Positions 62,041 to 64,000 of a stretch of 64,000 bases of DNA are shown piece by piece. The DNA lies in NCBI GenBank assembly GCA_003342895.1, contig PTFA01000339.1:135933-199932 (forward strand), in the 5' to 3' direction. This stretch comes from Casuarius casuarius (Eukaryota > Chordata > Aves > Casuariiformes > Casuariidae). A program made the position numbers and the translations under genes. Each line of letters opens with the position of its first letter. Position 1 is the stretch's first letter. Under the pieces are notes generated by a model, which worked only from the letters and a program-made list of their open reading frames with translations, was not told the DNA's origin and did no database searches.

Positions 62041-64000
62041 TTCTTCAGTTCGTTAGACCCATAGTTCCAGTTGTGATCTGCCCCACGCAAATCTCAAATT
62101 TGCTGATGTGTGGCCTTGGTTTCCAAATATTTTAACTTCAAGAAAGAAGAGAGTTTCACAATGACACCTGCTCACTGCCATGATCCCTCCTGATGCATCC
62201 CTCTCCCATCCACAACGTCCTTCCTCTCCATCCCCAGTGCCCACAAATCCGTCACCAGCCCCACATGCTAGAGAACCTTGTTACCCTGCTCCCGTTTCCA
62301 ATATAGACCCCATGTTAATAAACACGGTAGACCTTATACAGCAAAGTAACCGGCGCTATATGGAAACCCTCGGCAGAAGGTCCAGCAGCTGCTGCCCAGA
62401 AAGCAGGAATGGGAAGCGTGCCCAGATTTTGCAAGGCAATAGAAAACTGCAATAGTTCTGCAAGCATGTTTCGAATTCCACTTCTTTCTTGTGTTTACCT
62501 ACCAGTTTTAGTGTTCGCACCGAACAATAAATTCAGCTGAACAGCTGAAGAGACACACCGACGGGGAAGTTCAGCAGCTTATCTCGCAGGGAAAGCAGAT
62601 TCCTGCTGCTCCGGAATTCATGTCCTTCCCAGTCCTTTCTAAGCAATCACTTTGCTTCAGGTGTCTCATGCATCTATGGCACATTTCTGTAAATAACGCA
62701 TGCTGTGTTTTCAGAAGTAAAATCAGCACTTCCTAACGGGGTGCTGTCACATTGGGAAACATGCACAGAAAAGATTCAGACAAATGCTAGCGTGCTAGAA
62801 AATGCCGTTATTCTTTTGATTTTGTAGGAGTAGAGACAGGCCTTCTGTTCTCAGATACAATTTATACCCGCGCAGTGAACAGTCCTTCCTAGCATTGTGT
62901 TCTCTGCACCTTCTGGGCTTTTTTTTATTTATATCTTTGCTGATCCAAATGCGAGTCGGTCTTGATTTAGCTTTCCGAGTGGCTTAACGGGGAAAAATGA
63001 AGGTCTCAGTCGTTAGCAGGACCTCAAAAAGAGCTTCCCAGGTCTGTGCTAGAGGACCCTAGACACTATACAGGGGGAGGCATCGTACTTTGGAAGAGAT
63101 GAGCCTTTCGGGGAGGCTCGCTGCCACAAAGGACAAGGGAGTAAACAGGAAGAAAAGCCTCATTCTATACAGGGAGAAGCTGTTGTTTCCTAGGCGATGG
63201 AAAAAAATAAAAATCTGACGGTATGCATGAAATATGCATTTGGTTTCCCAAGGCAAAAAGTTTCAAAGTTTCCTTTGAAAAGTAAAGAGCACAGAAATGC
63301 TCAGAAAAGATGTATTTTTCCATAGGCAGAAGTGACCTGCTTCTACCTATACCTACTGTGAGAAAGCAAGCGCATGCATATGCCATCAGTGAGACTTCAA
63401 AGTCTCTTCGCATACCTTCTATAAAAAGAACTGTAAAAGTTATGGTCCAAACAGATCCACTGAACTATTATTCAGCTCAAGCTGTTGATATGAAGACTCC
63501 ATACACTCAAGCTAAAGAAAACTTTAACAGCCGTTATCGGTACTTCAAGAGCAGGTCCCTGGCTGCTGAGAGTTGTTATTACTTCCTTGACTTCACTATA
63601 GCAATGTCAATCATCAGCTAAAAAAATCCATCTCAAAACACTTAATGGTTAGTAAATATCTTACAGTGCTACCTTCACAACAGCTAGCTTCTATACATAA
63701 ACGTTTTTTAAACACGTGAGCTCCAGGCTCAACTCGTGTCTATTTGAGTCGCCCAGTCCTTATCCTTTTAATGTCATTTCTATCCAAAGAAAGCAGCGCA
63801 GAGTGTAATTATCTGAAAATTTTTAAAGAGCAGACACCGGGCATAGCTGTTGGAAGTCAAGGACTGCTTCGCACGCATGGGGGAATAAAGCCACTATAAC
63901 CTGCGCAGAGCTACCAAAGACAGGTCTGATGCAGCTCCAGGAGTAAAACATCCATCTCGACTCAAAGCACTCTCTTGCTACAGAAACGCCCTTTTCCCTG

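Larger units (their letters stand above)
58007..64000 (-). other. MYO1D: MYO1D intron, open at the right edge (at least 5,994 bp)
   Basis: The intron begins upstream of exon 57893-58006 and runs off the window. It carries the MIR-like relic at 58150-58325 and CR1 pieces at 59630-59850 and 61135-62040. I found no further MYO1D exon by looking for the conserved tail peptides, and no other gene. The stretch 62050-64000 shows no recognised element. Confidence 0.75.

Overview
The window looks like a single-copy locus from a sauropsid, most probably a bird. Coding DNA sits in short, intron-split exons, interspersed repeats are few, and the recognisable ones are CR1 LINE fragments plus some faint MIR/CORE-SINE relics. 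No operons, phage, CRISPR or other prokaryotic features are present. The species call is an inference.

The one protein-coding gene that can be read directly is MYO1D (unconventional myosin-Id), on the minus strand. Its last three coding exons are present: 57893-58006, 52610-52764 and 3091-3247. They join in frame to give the final 141 residues, about 866-1006 of a roughly 1006-residue protein. This is the C-terminal half of the membrane-binding TH1 tail, ending ...[11 protein letters not shown]. All three acceptors and both donors use AG/GT. The last intron is 49,362 bp long and fills most of the window. The motor, IQ and early tail exons lie beyond position 64000.

At the left edge, positions 1 to about 1127 look like the 3' end of a plus-strand mRNA, with an ATTAAATAAA poly(A) signal at 1103-1112. 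In other vertebrates the tail-to-tail neighbour of MYO1D is CDK5R1 (p35 activator of CDK5), so this is assigned by synteny as the CDK5R1 3'UTR. MYO1D has overlapping AATAAA signals at 1270-1279 on the minus strand, so the two transcripts would converge with roughly 120-150 bp between their cleavage sites. The inferred MYO1D 3'UTR carries a large AT/CA microsatellite block at 1915-2190.

The 49-kb intron contains no convincing nested gene. It holds several CpG-dense patches (about 9110-9920, 27870-28740 and 30760-31200) that may be orphan CpG islands or enhancers, one CR1 fragment (19865-20025), simple repeats and a MIR-like relic. The right end contains two more CR1 pieces (59630-59850 and about 61135-62040), and MIR-like relics on both sides of exon 57893-58006. 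I found no evidence of an undescribed biological system. The most useful points for follow-up are the convergent 3' ends, the giant final intron with a weak donor, and the intronic CpG islands.
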